From Rhizobiaceae bacterium CPCC 101076 (GTDB lineage Bacteria > Pseudomonadota > Alphaproteobacteria > Rhizobiales > Methylopilaceae): 64,000 nucleotides of DNA. The notes under the pieces were generated by a model that was given only the letters and a program-made list of their open reading frames with translations, did not search any database and was not told the origin of the DNA. The stretch's first letter is position 1. Each line of letters begins with the position of its first letter. Positions 8,860 through 17,608 of the stretch are shown here, piece by piece. The stretch spans positions 85,599 through 149,598 of the forward strand of contig QDFX01000010.1 of the NCBI GenBank assembly GCA_003347645.1, given 5' to 3'. The position numbers were made by a program, and so were the translations under genes.

Positions 8860-9768
8860 ATGTCGTCAATGAGTTCTGAAGCGACTCTCGGGCTGAATGA
8901 AGCCCCGGGTTGTCCCTTCCACGGCAGCGCCGACTTCGATTTCCAGAATTGGCTTCAGAAAGATCTGCTCTGTTCCGCGGGCAAGCGCGAGTTCAGGCAC
9001 GGGCGCTATCAGCTTGCGCGTATCCGCAACGGACAGGAGCTGAAAGGCGCGATCGACAAGTTCCGCGATGCCGTGAAAGATCATTCCAAGACCGGCATGC
9101 TTTCGGTTCTCGATACGTGCGGCCGGCGTTTCGAGAACTCGTTCGAGGAATTGTCGGTGCTTGGCGATCTGATGTTCGAGGCGGGCCTGTGCTCGAGCGC
9201 GGAAGCGGTGGTCGACGGCGAGACCGTGGTGGTCGAGATCGAGACCGTCTGCCCGGTGACTGCGATCCCGACGGTCTACAGCTTCTTTCCCGTCGCGTTC
9301 TGCCAGAGCGCCGCCAATCCGGCGGACGAACTCTACGATCCGTCGCTCAGCGCGCCATTCACCGGCATCAACATGACCTCGGACGCCTTCGCCTTCGCGC
9401 TTCTCGTCCGCGACCAGTCGATCCGCCTCTATGGCGCTCCTCCGTCGGAGACGTGCGTGGACGCGAACCGCAAACTGTTCCATCACAGCGTGACGACATG
9501 GCAGAACATGTCCGCGAACACGATCTCGAGCTACAACAAGCGTTCGGCCTGCCCTGAGCGTGCGGTCCATCTCTCCGACGACCGCCGCAGCTGGTTCGCC
9601 GCCCACAACGATCCGGTCTTCGCTGAGCGGCGCAAGGAAGTGCACAGCCACGAAATGCCCGTCGTCTATGCGCAACGTCTGTGCGATATCTGGCTGTCCG
9701 CGTTGACCGATCGGCATATGCCGGCGGTGGGGCGGGAAGGACAGTCCGGCGGCGTTCTCGTCGGCTGA
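8860..9768 (+). CDS. Cys-rich protein of unknown function
   Basis: A 302-residue cytosolic protein that I do not recognise. It carries nine cysteines spread along the chain (in GCPFHG, LLCSAG, DTCGRR, GLCSSA, TVCPVT, AFCQSA, ETCVDA, SACPER and RLCDIW contexts), no signal peptide and no membrane segment. A second in-frame ATG three codons later is an alternative start. It is followed after 12 bp by a SET-domain gene, which in turn overlaps an MFS transporter gene, so the three probably form one operon. A metal- or cofactor-dependent enzyme is conceivable given the cysteines, but no motif proves it. Confidence 0.8.
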   Translation: MSSMSSEATLGLNEAPGCPFHGSADFDFQNWLQKDLLCSAGKREFRHGRYQLARIRNGQELKGAIDKFRDAVKDHSKTGMLSVLDTCGRRFENSFEELSVLGDLMFEAGLCSSAEAVVDGETVVVEIETVCPVTAIPTVYSFFPVAFCQSAANPADELYDPSLSAPFTGINMTSDAFAFALLVRDQSIRLYGAPPSETCVDANRKLFHHSVTTWQNMSANTISSYNKRSACPERAVHLSDDRRSWFAAHNDPVFAERRKEVHSHEMPVVYAQRLCDIWLSALTDRHMPAVGREGQSGGVLVG

Positions 9769-9780
9769 AACACGCGGTCT

Positions 9781-10203
9781 ATGAGCTACACCAATTTCGA
9801 CCTCGTCGAGGTCCGTACCATCGGGGCCGATCACAAGTCGATCTATGCGCGCCGGAGCATTCCCGACGGCACGCTGCTCGGTTGCTTCGACGGTGAGGCC
9901 ATGGTCGCCGAACTCGCTGACCTGGAGACGCAGAAGGGCACCGACAGCTTCTTCTGGCGACAGTCGGTGCATCTTCGTATCGTCGGGACCCAGCTTCTGT
10001 ACCTGCTCCCGGTCAAGGAGCCCGACGGCGTCGACTACCTCAATCACAATTGCCGGGCGAATGCTCGCGTCGAGGACCAACTTTATGTCTATGCCGCGCG
10101 GGAGATCGCGGCGGGCGAGGAGATCCTGGCCGACTATCGGACGTTCAATCTCGTCAGCGAGGACATTCCCTGCTGGTGTCCTGAACCGCGTTGCCTGATC
10201 TGA
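9781..10203 (+). CDS. Small SET-domain protein (putative protein-lysine methyltransferase)
   Basis: The 140-residue protein is essentially a minimal SET domain. It has the N-terminal KSIYARRSIPDGTLLGCFDGE strand pair, the DYLNHNCRANARV motif (equivalent to the NHxCxPN S-adenosylmethionine site), REIAAGEEILADY (the catalytic-Tyr DY motif) and a C-terminal CWCPEPRCL cluster resembling the post-SET CxCxxxxC zinc site. SET proteins transfer methyl groups from S-adenosylmethionine to lysines. Bacterial examples are rare relative to eukaryotic ones and mostly have unknown targets. Co-transcription with the Cys-rich unknown and an exporter suggests a dedicated substrate. Confidence 0.85.
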   Translation: MSYTNFDLVEVRTIGADHKSIYARRSIPDGTLLGCFDGEAMVAELADLETQKGTDSFFWRQSVHLRIVGTQLLYLLPVKEPDGVDYLNHNCRANARVEDQLYVYAAREIAAGEEILADYRTFNLVSEDIPCWCPEPRCLI

Positions 10204-11354
10204 TGGCCGGCATGCGTCTGTGGCGGGTCGCCGGTGTTCTCGCGCTCATCGCAATCGAGGCATTTCTCTACGGCTATACCTATCCGTATTTCTCGCTCGC
10301 CCTTGAAAAGATCGGCCTGGCGAACTGGCTGATCGGCCTCAACGCCTCGCTCGCGGGCGCCGGCATCTTCATCGTCGGCCCGTTCCTTCCGAACGCGATA
10401 AACCGCATCGGCCTCAAGACCATCGTCGCCGGCCAGTTCCTGCTGTCGCTTCTGTCCTTCGTCGCGATCCTGATGACCGAGGACGTGATCGTCTGGTTTA
10501 TCGCGCGCTTCGTCATGGGAACGTGTTTCTCGACCCTGTGGACGACGACCGAGATCTGGCTGAACGGCGTCGTCAGCGACCGCCATCGCGGCCGTATCAT
10601 CGGCGCCTCGGGCACCTTGTACGCTACCTGCCAGTTTCTCGGACCGGTCGTGCTGGGCCAGGTCGGCGTCGTCGGGGCAGTGCCGATCTGGACGGCGATC
10701 ATTCCGCTGGCCGTGGGTGTCGCGCTCGCGACGGCGATTCCCTCCGCAGTCGGCGATGCCGAGGAGGAAGATCTCGGCGATCTCAAGGGCCTGAAACTGG
10801 CCTGGGCGCTTGCCGGCAGCATCATCCTGATGGGCTTCTTCGCCGGCGTCGGCGAGACGGCGCTGCAAAGCCTTCTTCCGCTCTATGGCCTTGCCCACGG
10901 TCTCGACGACGCCCAGTCCTCCTATCTCGTCGCCATTTTCAGCCTCGGCGAAGCGGTCCTCGTCGCGGTCCTCGGCTGGCTCGCCGACCGCTGGGGACGG
11001 AACGCGACGCTTCAGCTCTGTACCCTGCTCGCTGTCGCGACCATGCTCGCGCTCCCGCTCACAATGGGAATGCCGCTCGCCCGCGCACCGGTCCTGTTCC
11101 TCGCCGGCGGCGTAATCTCGGGCCTCTACACTCTGGGCGTCATCCTGATCGGGCAGGACTATCAGGGAACGCGCCTTGCGACCGTCTCGACCGGCTTCGC
11201 GATGGCCTATGCCGCCGGCTCAATCATCGGATCGACGCCAGTGGGCGCGCTGATCGACCTCGTCGGGCCGGAAGGCCTGCCGCTGTCGATCGCCGCGGGC
11301 TTCGGACTGCTCGGCGCCGGGGTCTTCATGAGGAAACGGCCGGCTACCGCCTGA
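10203..11354 (+). CDS. MFS transporter
   Basis: The 383-residue protein has about twelve transmembrane helices and the major-facilitator signature between helices 8 and 9 (GWLADRWGRN), with weaker similarity between helices 2 and 3. The chosen ATG overlaps the SET gene stop as TGATG; a TTG twelve bases upstream is less likely. Drug and metabolite exporters often look like this. The tight junction implies that its substrate is linked to the two preceding genes. Confidence 0.9.
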   Translation: MAGMRLWRVAGVLALIAIEAFLYGYTYPYFSLALEKIGLANWLIGLNASLAGAGIFIVGPFLPNAINRIGLKTIVAGQFLLSLLSFVAILMTEDVIVWFIARFVMGTCFSTLWTTTEIWLNGVVSDRHRGRIIGASGTLYATCQFLGPVVLGQVGVVGAVPIWTAIIPLAVGVALATAIPSAVGDAEEEDLGDLKGLKLAWALAGSIILMGFFAGVGETALQSLLPLYGLAHGLDDAQSSYLVAIFSLGEAVLVAVLGWLADRWGRNATLQLCTLLAVATMLALPLTMGMPLARAPVLFLAGGVISGLYTLGVILIGQDYQGTRLATVSTGFAMAYAAGSIIGSTPVGALIDLVGPEGLPLSIAAGFGLLGAGVFMRKRPATA

Positions 11355-11491
11355 GTGCCTCCACGCGAGTTCGCGCGGCTCCCTAGACCATCCAAACGCT
11401 TGCCGGATTCCTTTCCCGAACACGAAAATGTTCCTCGACACTCGCCGCAACCATTGAGAGCATCGGGTGCCTAGAGGGGGCTGAAGCCGTG

Positions 11492-11701
11492 ATGGATGTG
11501 TCTGAGTTTCGTGACGAGAGTGAGCGTTTGGCGCGAGAGGCAGCGAGCGAACCGAACCCGATCATCAGGAAGATGCTGGAGACCCAGGCGATCTTCTTCA
11601 GCAGTGTCGCACAGGCCGAGGCGGCGGAAACCGATGCATCGATCTTCCAGGTGCGCCGGCTGATCCGCCGCGGTCCGGGGAACAGGCGGAGTGCCGCGTA
11701 G
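11492..11701 (+). CDS. Small hypothetical protein, helical
   Basis: A 69-residue acidic-to-basic helical protein starting at the ATG at 11492 (a GTG immediately before it is an alternative). The pattern SERLAREAASEPNPIIRKMLETQAIFF resembles the many short alpha-helical proteins of unknown function in Rhizobiales. No membrane segment or known family. Confidence 0.5.
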   Translation: MDVSEFRDESERLAREAASEPNPIIRKMLETQAIFFSSVAQAEAAETDASIFQVRRLIRRGPGNRRSAA

Positions 11702-11788
11702 GGCGAAGACGGGTTCAAGACGTCGCGCCCGGGAACTTCCGAGGCCGTCCGTTGCTTTACGCAACGAGCGAACATTTGGAGCTTTCCG

Positions 11789-11986
11789 ATGGGCGAGGAC
11801 CCACTTCTTCGGCTCGAAGCCGAACGCACCTGCATTTCCGGTCTGGACGAATGCGAGGTCGCCGCCTTCGCACTCGACGCGGGTATTGCCCGCAGCCAAG
11901 TCTATGAGCTGATCAAGAAATACGGCAACGACCGCAAGACGCTGCTTGCTGCGGCGCAGAGACTGACCGATAGCAACCGGGCCTGA
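11789..11986 (+). CDS. Small hypothetical protein with HTH-like segment
   Basis: A 65-residue ORF. The central stretch CEVAAFALDAGIARSQVYELIKKYGNDRKTLL looks like a short helix-turn-helix, but the protein is too small to assign. Its stop lies inside a small hairpin (CGGGCC/GGCCCG, 11978-11995). Confidence 0.4.
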   Translation: MGEDPLLRLEAERTCISGLDECEVAAFALDAGIARSQVYELIKKYGNDRKTLLAAAQRLTDSNRA

Positions 11987-12122
11987 AAGGGCCCGACCCG
12001 GCTTGCACTGAACTAAGTCTCTAAGACTTTCGTCGTTAGCGCGTCACGGACCATCGTCAACCTCTCGTTAGGGATCGGCGCCGCACGGATGCTGGCAGCC
12101 GGCCGTCAACGAGGGGCGGGCT

Positions 12123-13835
12123 ATGCAGGCCGATATCTTCAAGGACATTCTCGTTCCGGTCGTCGGAGGTTTGGGCATCTTCATGCTCGGCCTCGAATTC
12201 ATGTCCAATGGCATCCAGGCTCTCGCCGTCAGCCGGATGCGAACGCTGCTCGGCCAGATCGCCGGCACCCCGATCAAGGGGGTGATGGCCGGCACCTTCA
12301 TCACCGGCATCATCCAGTCCTCGACCGCGATGACGGTGATGGTGGTCGGCCTCGTCAATGCCGGCGTGCTGGGTTTGCGCCCGGCGATCAGCGTCATCAT
12401 GGGAGCGAATATCGGCACGACGCTCGGCAACGGCCTGATCGCGCTGCCGCTCGGTCCTCTAGGACTTCTGCTCGCCGGCTTCTTCGCGCTGATCTATGTG
12501 TTCTCGAACAATCACAAGGTCCGCAACATCGCGCTGGCCTGCATCGGCTTCTCGCTCATCTTCTATGGCCTGAATTTGATGACCGGTGGCCTGCGGCCGC
12601 TGCGCTCCATGCCCGAGGTGATGGAGGCGATATCGAGCCTCAACGCCGATAATTTCACGGGACTGATCACCTGCGTGCTGATCGCAGCCGGCATCACGGC
12701 GATGATCCATTCGTCCTCGGCGACAATCGGCATCGTGATGGGTCTCGGCGCGGCCGGCGTCCTCGAGTGGCAGACTGCCGTCGCGTTTTCTCTCGGCGCC
12801 GATCTCGGTACCACGATCACGTCCTGGATCGCCTCGTTGAACCTGACCAAGAACGCCAAACGCGCGGCCTACGCTCATATCTCTTTCAACTTCATTGGCG
12901 TCGCGGTGATGCTGCCGCTGTTCTTCCCGTCGATGATCCTCCTGACCCACATCATGGGCTGGTTCGGCGGTGATCCAGGAGTCGCGCAGGTGGTCGACGG
13001 AAAGGAGATCTTCCCGCTCGTCCCGGTCGCGGTCGGCATCTACTCGACCTGCTTCAACCTCTTCAACACGGCTCTCCTCTTCCCCTTCGTCAGCGTGTTC
13101 GAGCGTGTTCTCCTGCGTGTCGGCCACGACGCGTCGGAGGACGTCGAGGACTATTCTCACGCCCGCTATCTCGATCCGAAGGATCAGGCCGATCCGAGTC
13201 GCGCGGTGCCGGCCGTGCAGAAGGAACTCGCCCGCTATCTCGACGCGGCGCGGCTGTTCCTCGACATCGGCCGCGGCAGCAAAACCGCGCCGAAGGATAC
13301 CCGTGATCATTACTCCTCTACGGATATCCTGAGCCGCGAGATACGGACGTATACGGCAGGCATGTTCAGGCCGGAGCTGCCATATGCGCAGACAGACCTC
13401 GTCGCGAGCCTGATCGAGGAGGCCGACTTCACCGCGAGCCTGGGCGAGACGCTCTACCAGACTGCCCGTCGCGTCGAGCGCGAGAACTTCTCGACGGCCG
13501 GCCGCGCTCTTGCCGAAGTGGTGCTCGATAAGATCGCCGAGGCGATGACGGTTCTCGCCCGCGAGGCGGATGGCGAGACGGCAGTCGCCGCCGACGTGGA
13601 AACCCGCTTGCCCGAAATCGCGGTGTTGCGCGAGCAGTGCCTGAAGCTCGGGCCCGAACTTCCGGCGGCCGAGCGCGGCTCGCTGCTCGCGCTTCTCGGC
13701 AGCGCGGAGCGCGCCTTCGTGCTGATCGAACGTATCGATGCCGAGCGCCGCTCGGTGTCACGCACCGTTCGCCCGCGTCCGGTGGCCGAGACCGGCCCGG
13801 AACTGCCGCTCGCCGGCGCCCCGGTGCCAGCGTGA
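12123..13835 (+). CDS. Na+/phosphate cotransporter family protein with PhoU-like tail
   Basis: The 570-residue protein has two copies of the Na/Pi-cotransporter repeat. The QSSTAMTVMVVGLVNAG motif (first repeat) and the HSSSATIGIVMGLGAAG motif (second repeat) supply the QSSS-type substrate loops. About eight to ten membrane helices occupy residues 1-330. The remaining C-terminal ~200 residues are soluble and helical, as in the PhoU-like domain attached to bacterial NptA/YjbB-type proteins. It probably moves phosphate across the inner membrane. A PstS-like gene follows, consistent with phosphate handling. Confidence 0.93.
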   Translation: MQADIFKDILVPVVGGLGIFMLGLEFMSNGIQALAVSRMRTLLGQIAGTPIKGVMAGTFITGIIQSSTAMTVMVVGLVNAGVLGLRPAISVIMGANIGTTLGNGLIALPLGPLGLLLAGFFALIYVFSNNHKVRNIALACIGFSLIFYGLNLMTGGLRPLRSMPEVMEAISSLNADNFTGLITCVLIAAGITAMIHSSSATIGIVMGLGAAGVLEWQTAVAFSLGADLGTTITSWIASLNLTKNAKRAAYAHISFNFIGVAVMLPLFFPSMILLTHIMGWFGGDPGVAQVVDGKEIFPLVPVAVGIYSTCFNLFNTALLFPFVSVFERVLLRVGHDASEDVEDYSHARYLDPKDQADPSRAVPAVQKELARYLDAARLFLDIGRGSKTAPKDTRDHYSSTDILSREIRTYTAGMFRPELPYAQTDLVASLIEEADFTASLGETLYQTARRVERENFSTAGRALAEVVLDKIAEAMTVLAREADGETAVAADVETRLPEIAVLREQCLKLGPELPAAERGSLLALLGSAERAFVLIERIDAERRSVSRTVRPRPVAETGPELPLAGAPVPA

Positions 13836-13841
13836 TCGAGT

Positions 13842-13861
13842 GCCGCCTCTCCGGAGGCGGC
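13842..13861 (+). terminator. 8-bp hairpin after the Na/Pi gene
   Basis: Six bases after the stop, GCCGCCTC and GAGGCGGC form a perfect 8-bp stem with a TCCG tetraloop. No U-tract follows, so it may attenuate or stabilise rather than fully terminate transcription. Confidence 0.5.
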
Positions 13862-13913
13862 CCGTTCGCTCTGACCAATATGTACGGCGCTGATCGCCGA
13901 TTGGAGCACATCA

Positions 13914-14960
13914 ATGAGGCTTGCTCTTCTCGCGGCCGCGGCCGCCGCCATTCTCTGCCTGTCGGATTCGCCGTCTGTCGCCCAGGGCGTTACCGGAGCG
14001 GGTTCGACCTTCGCTCATCCGGTGCTGAACCGCTGGTCGCAGGCGTATCAGAGGGAACAGTCCGACGCCGAATTCCAGCCTGTCGGATCGGGCCTCGATT
14101 ATGAGCCGATCGGATCGCAAGCAGGCATCATGCGCGTGCGGGCGAGGGAAGTGGATTTCGGAGCGACCGACGTACCGCTCGGATCGAAGGAGCTGGAAAC
14201 GCTGGGTCTCGTTCAATTCCCGATCGTTATCGGTGGCGTAGTCGCCGCGGTGAACGTCGGAGGCGTCGAACCCGGTCAGTTGAAACTCACGGGCGAGATC
14301 CTCGCCGACATCTATCTCGGCCGCATCAAAATGTGGTCGGACTCAGCGATCAAGACACTGAATCCCGAGCTGAAACTGCCTGATGTGGCGATCAACGTGG
14401 TTCGGCGTTCGGACGGTTCGGGAACCACCTATAATTTCACCGACTACCTCTCGAAGGTCAGCACCGACTGGCAGACCCAGATCGGCCGCGCCCTCTCCGT
14501 GGCGTGGCCGGTCGGTCTCGGCGCAAAAGGCAATGGCGGTATCGCCGACGCGGTGAAGGGCACGCTGAACTCGATTGGTTATGTCGAATTCGCGCAGGCG
14601 CAGAAATCCGGCCTGTCCTATGCGGCGCTGAAGAACCGTGCCGGGAATTTCATCGTACCGAGCCGGGACAGTTTTCAGGCTGCCGCGGCAAGCGTGGATT
14701 GGACCGCAGCCAGCGATTTCAACCTGCTGCTGACCGATGCCGCGGGCCCGGATGCCTACCCGATCGTCGCGACGACCTTCGTCGTGGTGTCGAATGCCAA
14801 ACCGGCATCACGCGGCGTGCGTGCGACCCTCGACTTCTTCCGCTGGTCGCTTGAGAAGGGTGGGTCCGCGGCAGCCGAGCTCGGCTATGTGCCGCTGCCG
14901 CCTGCGCTCGTCGGGCAAATCAAGATCTATTGGGCGCGTTCGATCGGCGTCGAAGGTTAA
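13914..14960 (+). CDS. pstS: Phosphate-binding periplasmic protein, PstS-like
   Basis: The 348-residue protein has a signal peptide ending near SVAQG and the PstS signature VTGAGSTFAHPVLNRW, the DFGATDVPL motif and the phosphate-loop block VVRRSDGSGTTYNFTDYL. Length and motif order match the high-affinity phosphate-binding protein. No pstC, pstA, pstB or phoU gene is adjacent, so it is an orphan here, paired instead with the Na/Pi cotransporter gene upstream. It may supply a Pst system elsewhere or help capture phosphate. Confidence 0.92.
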   Translation: MRLALLAAAAAAILCLSDSPSVAQGVTGAGSTFAHPVLNRWSQAYQREQSDAEFQPVGSGLDYEPIGSQAGIMRVRAREVDFGATDVPLGSKELETLGLVQFPIVIGGVVAAVNVGGVEPGQLKLTGEILADIYLGRIKMWSDSAIKTLNPELKLPDVAINVVRRSDGSGTTYNFTDYLSKVSTDWQTQIGRALSVAWPVGLGAKGNGGIADAVKGTLNSIGYVEFAQAQKSGLSYAALKNRAGNFIVPSRDSFQAAAASVDWTAASDFNLLLTDAAGPDAYPIVATTFVVVSNAKPASRGVRATLDFFRWSLEKGGSAAAELGYVPLPPALVGQIKIYWARSIGVEG

Positions 14961-15100
14961 GGTCCGAGGGCGAACGAGTTTCTGCGACTGACACGTCGGA
15001 ACGGCGATTGTCGAAGGCCAGCTGGGCCTACCCGACCCGGTCAACCCGAACCAATTTTCTTCGGCAACGATCTCATCCACCGGGCGAGCGCGAAAAGCGC

Positions 15101-15121
15101 TTGACATGTTTAGTTATAAAC
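15101..15121 (+). promoter_or_regulatory. Putative promoter element with inverted repeat before the ABC-Dha operon
   Basis: A consensus -35-like TTGACA (15101-15106) is followed by GTTTAGTTATAAAC (15108-15121), whose ends form a 5-bp inverted repeat. A -10 element with ideal spacing is not evident; TACTTA sits 19 bases after TTGACA. The repeat could be an operator controlling the long operon that starts at 15224. Confidence 0.35.
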
Positions 15122-15223
15122 TTCCTACTTAATTCGCTGAGCAGATCGTGACACACGGTCGCGAGCAGTGGATCAGAGGGTAAAAGCCCCCCGCTGTTGA
15201 ACGCTCGGCAAGGGGAGGACGAT

Positions 15224-16555
15224 ATGAAAGTGCTTCTGCGTGCGGCGTTTGCCGCGAGCGGGATGTTGGCCCTTTGCCTGTCTTCAAACGGCGCGGCTGC
15301 CCAAGACAAATCCTTGACTCTATGCTGGGCCGCCTGGGATCCAGCCAACGCGCTCGTCGAACTGTCGAAGGATTTCACCGCCAAGAGCGGCATCGCGATG
15401 AAGTTCGAGTTCGTCCCGTGGACGAGCTATGCCGACCGCTTCCTCAATGAACTGAACTCGCGCGGTAAACTCTGCGACCTCATCATCGGCGACAGCCAGT
15501 GGGTCGGCGGCTCCGCCGAGAACGGCCATTACGTCAAGCTGAACGATTTCTTCGAGAAGGAAGGAATCTCGATGAACGACTTCGCTCCGGCGACGGTCGT
15601 TGGCTATTCCGAATGGCCGAAGAACTCACCGAACTATTGGGCACTGCCAGCGATGGGTGATGCGGTCGGCTGGACCTACCGCAAGGACTGGTTTGAACGG
15701 CCGGAACTGCGCGCGGAGTTCAAGACGAAGTACGGGCGCGAGCTCGATGTGCCGAAGACCTATGACGAGCTGAAGCAGATCGCCGAATTCTTCCAGGGCC
15801 GTATGATCGACGGCAAGAAGGTCTATGGAGCGTCGATCTATACCGAGCGCGGCTCGGAGGGCATCACGATGGGCGTGACCAACGTCCTCTACGATTACGG
15901 CTTCCAGTACGACAATCCGAAGAAGCCCTATGAAATGAAGGGCTTCGTGAATTCCAAGGATGCCGCCGCGGGACTCGAATTCTACAAGAGCCTTTATGAC
16001 TGCTGCACCCCGCCCGGCAGCTCGGACGGCTACATGGCCGAAGGTCTCGATGCGTTCAAGTCGGGCCAGGTCGCCTTGCAAATGAACTTCTTCGCCTTCT
16101 TCCCCGGCCTCTACAAGGACCCGGCGGTCGGCGGCAAGCGCATCGGCTTCTTCGTCAATCCGGCCGGCCCCAAGGGCCATTTCGCCCAGCTCGGCGGACA
16201 GGGCATCTCGGTCGTGTCGTATTCGGACAAGAAGCAGGACGCGCTCGCCTACATCAAATGGTTCGCCGCGACGGACGTGCAGAAGAAGTGGTGGTCGCTC
16301 GGCGGTTATTCCTGCGCCAAGGCGGTGCTGGACGACCCGAGCTTCCCGGCGAGCGCTCCCTTCGCGCAGCAGTTCCTGGACTCGATGGCCATCGTGAAGG
16401 ACTTCTGGGCCGAGCCTGCCTATGCCCAACTGCTCCAGGCGATGCAGCGCCGCACCCACGACTATGTAGTCGCGGACAAGGGTACCGCGCAGGAGGCGCT
16501 CGACCTGCTGGTCAAGGACTGGACCTCCGTCTTTGAGGAGGAGAACAAGCTCTAG
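15224..16555 (+). CDS. ABC transporter sugar/polyol-binding protein (family 1)
   Basis: A 443-residue family-1 extracellular binding protein with a signal peptide (residues ~1-26, cleavage near GAAAQD). The LCWAAWDPANALVELSKDFTAKSGI start and the later GDAVGWTYRKDWF, LGGQGISVVSYSDKKQDALAYIKWF and ATDVQKKWW blocks are typical of sugar-binding proteins. The chosen ATG at 15224 has a GGGGAGGA ribosome site seven bases upstream; an upstream TTG is rejected. It heads a run of genes encoding the permeases, ATPases and dihydroxyacetone-kinase parts. The ligand is probably a small polyol or ketose, by association only. Confidence 0.93.
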   Translation: MKVLLRAAFAASGMLALCLSSNGAAAQDKSLTLCWAAWDPANALVELSKDFTAKSGIAMKFEFVPWTSYADRFLNELNSRGKLCDLIIGDSQWVGGSAENGHYVKLNDFFEKEGISMNDFAPATVVGYSEWPKNSPNYWALPAMGDAVGWTYRKDWFERPELRAEFKTKYGRELDVPKTYDELKQIAEFFQGRMIDGKKVYGASIYTERGSEGITMGVTNVLYDYGFQYDNPKKPYEMKGFVNSKDAAAGLEFYKSLYDCCTPPGSSDGYMAEGLDAFKSGQVALQMNFFAFFPGLYKDPAVGGKRIGFFVNPAGPKGHFAQLGGQGISVVSYSDKKQDALAYIKWFAATDVQKKWWSLGGYSCAKAVLDDPSFPASAPFAQQFLDSMAIVKDFWAEPAYAQLLQAMQRRTHDYVVADKGTAQEALDLLVKDWTSVFEEENKL

Positions 16556-16573
16556 ACAGAGCTTCCGGCAATC

Positions 16574-16599
16574 ATCGCGCCGGGCCCGCCCGGCGCGAT
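16574..16599 (+). terminator. Perfect 12-bp hairpin between binding-protein and permease genes
   Basis: ATCGCGCCGGGC (16574-16585) and its exact complement (16588-16599) are separated by two bases, so the physical loop is about four bases. No U-tract follows. In binding-protein operons such intercistronic stems protect the upstream message and lower permease expression, which fits this position. Confidence 0.65.
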
Positions 16600-16629
16600 C
16601 ACCGCCTTGTTCCTTGTGACGAGAGAGCG

Positions 16630-17598
16630 ATGACCGAAGCGTCCACGACTTCGAGACCGGGCCTGGTGGAACAGGTGATCCGGCGCCACCCAGACCCGGT
16701 GTCCGTACGGTTCAGGGGGCTGTCCGACCGGACCATTGCCTGGCTGTTCATCTCGCCGACAATCGTTCTGCTGCTGGCGATCAACCTGTTTCCGCTGCTG
16801 TGGACGGTCTACCTTTCGTTCACGAATTACCGCGCGAACCGGCCGAACGCCGAACTCCGCGGAATGGGCACGACCTATTACGAGCAGATCCTCAGCGATC
16901 CCGATGTCTGGGAATCGATGCAAGCGACCGCGCATTTCGTGATCGCGACGATCGCCATCGAAACGGTGCTCGGCTTCGCGATCGCCTATCTGATCGACCG
17001 GAAGTTCCGTGGACACGCCTTCTGGACGACGGTGATCCTGATCCCGATGATGCTGCCGCCGGCCGTCGTCGGAAACTTCTGGAAGTTCCTGTACCAGCCG
17101 CAGAACGGCCTGTTCAATGCGATCGTCGCCCCGGTGCTCGGGGTGTCGCCCGGTTCGTTCCAGATGCTTGGCGACGTGCAGCTCGCACCCTGGTCCATCA
17201 TCATCGTCGATGTGTGGATGTGGACGCCTTACGTCGTGCTGATCTGCCTCGCCGGGCTGCGTTCCATTCCCGACTATCTGTACGAGGCCGCGGAAGTCGA
17301 TCGCGCGTCGCCGTTGCGCCAGTTCTGGTCGGTCACCCTGCCGATGGCGCTGCCGTTCATCATGCTCGCGGTGCTGTTCCGCGGCATCGAGAACTTCAAG
17401 ATGTTCGACCTTGTGAACCTGCTCACCTCGGGTGGGCCCGGTTCGACGACCGAGGTTGCCTCGATCACGCTGAAGCGCGCCGCGTTCGAAAGTTGGCGGA
17501 CGGGCTATGCATCGGCGCTCGCCGTCATCCTGTTCGTCACGGTATTCGGGCTCGCGAACATCTACGTGAAAGCCCTCAACCGAGTGAAGCAGCGGTAG
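16630..17598 (+). CDS. ABC transporter permease 1 (MalF type)
   Basis: A 322-residue inner-membrane permease with six predicted helices, the first beginning near residue 33. It has the cytoplasmic EAA loop (YEAAEVDRASPLRQFWSVTLPM) that docks on the ATPase. It follows the binding-protein gene across a hairpin and precedes the second permease by 10 bp. Confidence 0.93.
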   Translation: MTEASTTSRPGLVEQVIRRHPDPVSVRFRGLSDRTIAWLFISPTIVLLLAINLFPLLWTVYLSFTNYRANRPNAELRGMGTTYYEQILSDPDVWESMQATAHFVIATIAIETVLGFAIAYLIDRKFRGHAFWTTVILIPMMLPPAVVGNFWKFLYQPQNGLFNAIVAPVLGVSPGSFQMLGDVQLAPWSIIIVDVWMWTPYVVLICLAGLRSIPDYLYEAAEVDRASPLRQFWSVTLPMALPFIMLAVLFRGIENFKMFDLVNLLTSGGPGSTTEVASITLKRAAFESWRTGYASALAVILFVTVFGLANIYVKALNRVKQR

Positions 17599-17608
17599 GA
17601 CGATCGAG

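Noticed and set aside
8866..10080. 404-residue minus-strand frame opposite the Cys-rich and SET genes
   Set aside because: It spans two genes antisense, has the H/R/D/E-rich composition of a GC-rich shadow frame and no domain pattern, whereas the SET motifs on the plus strand are unmistakable.
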